From NCBI GenBank assembly GCA_036375275.1, contig DASUSF010000031.1:1-13486 (forward strand): 13,486 nt of DNA, in the 5' to 3' direction. Below are positions 13,303 to 13,486 of this stretch, piece by piece. The notes below the pieces were generated by a model that did no database searches, had not been told where the DNA came from, and saw only the letters and a program-made list of their open reading frames with translations. How positions within the stretch are numbered: position 1 is the stretch's first letter; each line of letters begins with the position of its first letter. Position numbers and translations under genes: made by a program. This DNA is from DASUSF01 sp036375275. Its GTDB lineage: Bacteria > Pseudomonadota > Alphaproteobacteria > Geminicoccales > Geminicoccaceae.

Positions 13303-13486
13303 CAGTGCGCGCCCGCACCCTGGCCGCGGCCGTGCGCGCGGGCGTAGAAGATCAGGGCGACCAGGACGACGCTCATCAGGATCATCGCCGCGGCCGCGCC
13401 GAACGGCCAGTTGCGGGAGCTCCCGAACTGCAGCGCGATCAGGTTGCCGATCATCAGGTTCCGGCCGCCGCCCAGGATGTCCGGGG
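13302..13486 (-). CDS. PotB-type ABC permease, C-terminal 60 residues (cut by window edge)
   Basis: The C-terminal end of a permease whose start lies beyond the right edge. The visible part, PDILGGGRNLMIGNLIALQF followed by GSSRNWPFGAAAAM and a last membrane helix (ILMSVVLVALIFYARAHG), matches the end of the PotB at 5282-6175 almost word for word (GGGKALMIGNLIQSQFGAARNWPFGAA). Its stop codon overlaps the next ATG by one base (TGATG), the close coupling expected of a permease pair. It therefore belongs to a second polyamine-type importer; binding protein and ATPase are probably encoded further upstream, outside the window. Confidence 0.92.
   Translation of the reverse strand, partial: PDILGGGRNLMIGNLIALQFGSSRNWPFGAAAAMILMSVVLVALIFYARAHGRGQGAGAH

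Noticed and set aside
1..13486. CRISPR array, insertion sequence, phage or defence genes
   Set aside because: No direct repeat array, transposase, integrase, restriction, toxin or nuclease gene was seen on either strand. The tRNA shows no attachment-site duplication in the window.

Overview
High-GC DNA read almost entirely from the minus strand, with tight gene spacing. The DUF1194 and DUF2270 proteins, the TetR type, the polyamine-type ABC genes and the GAGCAATTT-type intergenic palindrome suggest an alphaproteobacterium, probably Rhodospirillales or Geminicoccales. That placement is inferred from gene content and composition only. I see no insertion sequence, prophage, integrase, CRISPR array or rRNA.

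Layout. Positions 1-190 (minus) hold the N-terminus of a TetR-family regulator. Its promoter overlaps a perfect palindrome and predicts a leaderless mRNA. Positions 339-2048 hold two plus-strand genes, a DUF2270 membrane protein and a DUF1194 secreted von Willebrand-type protein, separated by a minus-strand tRNA-Leu(UAA). From 13486 down to 2192 everything is minus strand. In transcription order: a permease cut by the window edge, a frameshifted second permease, a secreted Vgb-like beta-propeller, a GH15 glucoamylase/trehalase-type enzyme, a membrane-anchored SGNH hydrolase, an ABC ATPase (PotA type), an SMP-30/gluconolactonase-family protein, permeases PotB and PotC, a periplasmic binding protein (PotD type) and an acetamidase/formamidase-family protein.

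How the genes fit together. ATPase, two permeases and binding protein form a complete PotABCD-type importer. Nearly every polyamine-contact residue I remember from E. coli PotD is present in the binding protein, so a polyamine or related cation is the best guess for substrate. The SMP-30 gene lies inside this transporter operon and the amidase follows it directly, so both may act on the imported compound or its products. The permease pair at the right edge belongs to a second, closely related importer whose other parts lie outside the window. The GH15, Vgb-like and SGNH genes between the two transporters are same-strand neighbours with no demonstrated functional link.

The points most worth a second look are: the single-base frameshift in the second PotC, exactly at the loop of a perfect 10-bp inverted repeat; the two palindromic elements in the intercistronic gaps around potC; the leaderless regulator promoter with its operator-like palindrome; and the insertion of lactonase-type and amidase genes into a polyamine-type transporter operon. 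Most of the window is ordinary metabolic and transport DNA, and I found no clear evidence of a previously undescribed system.
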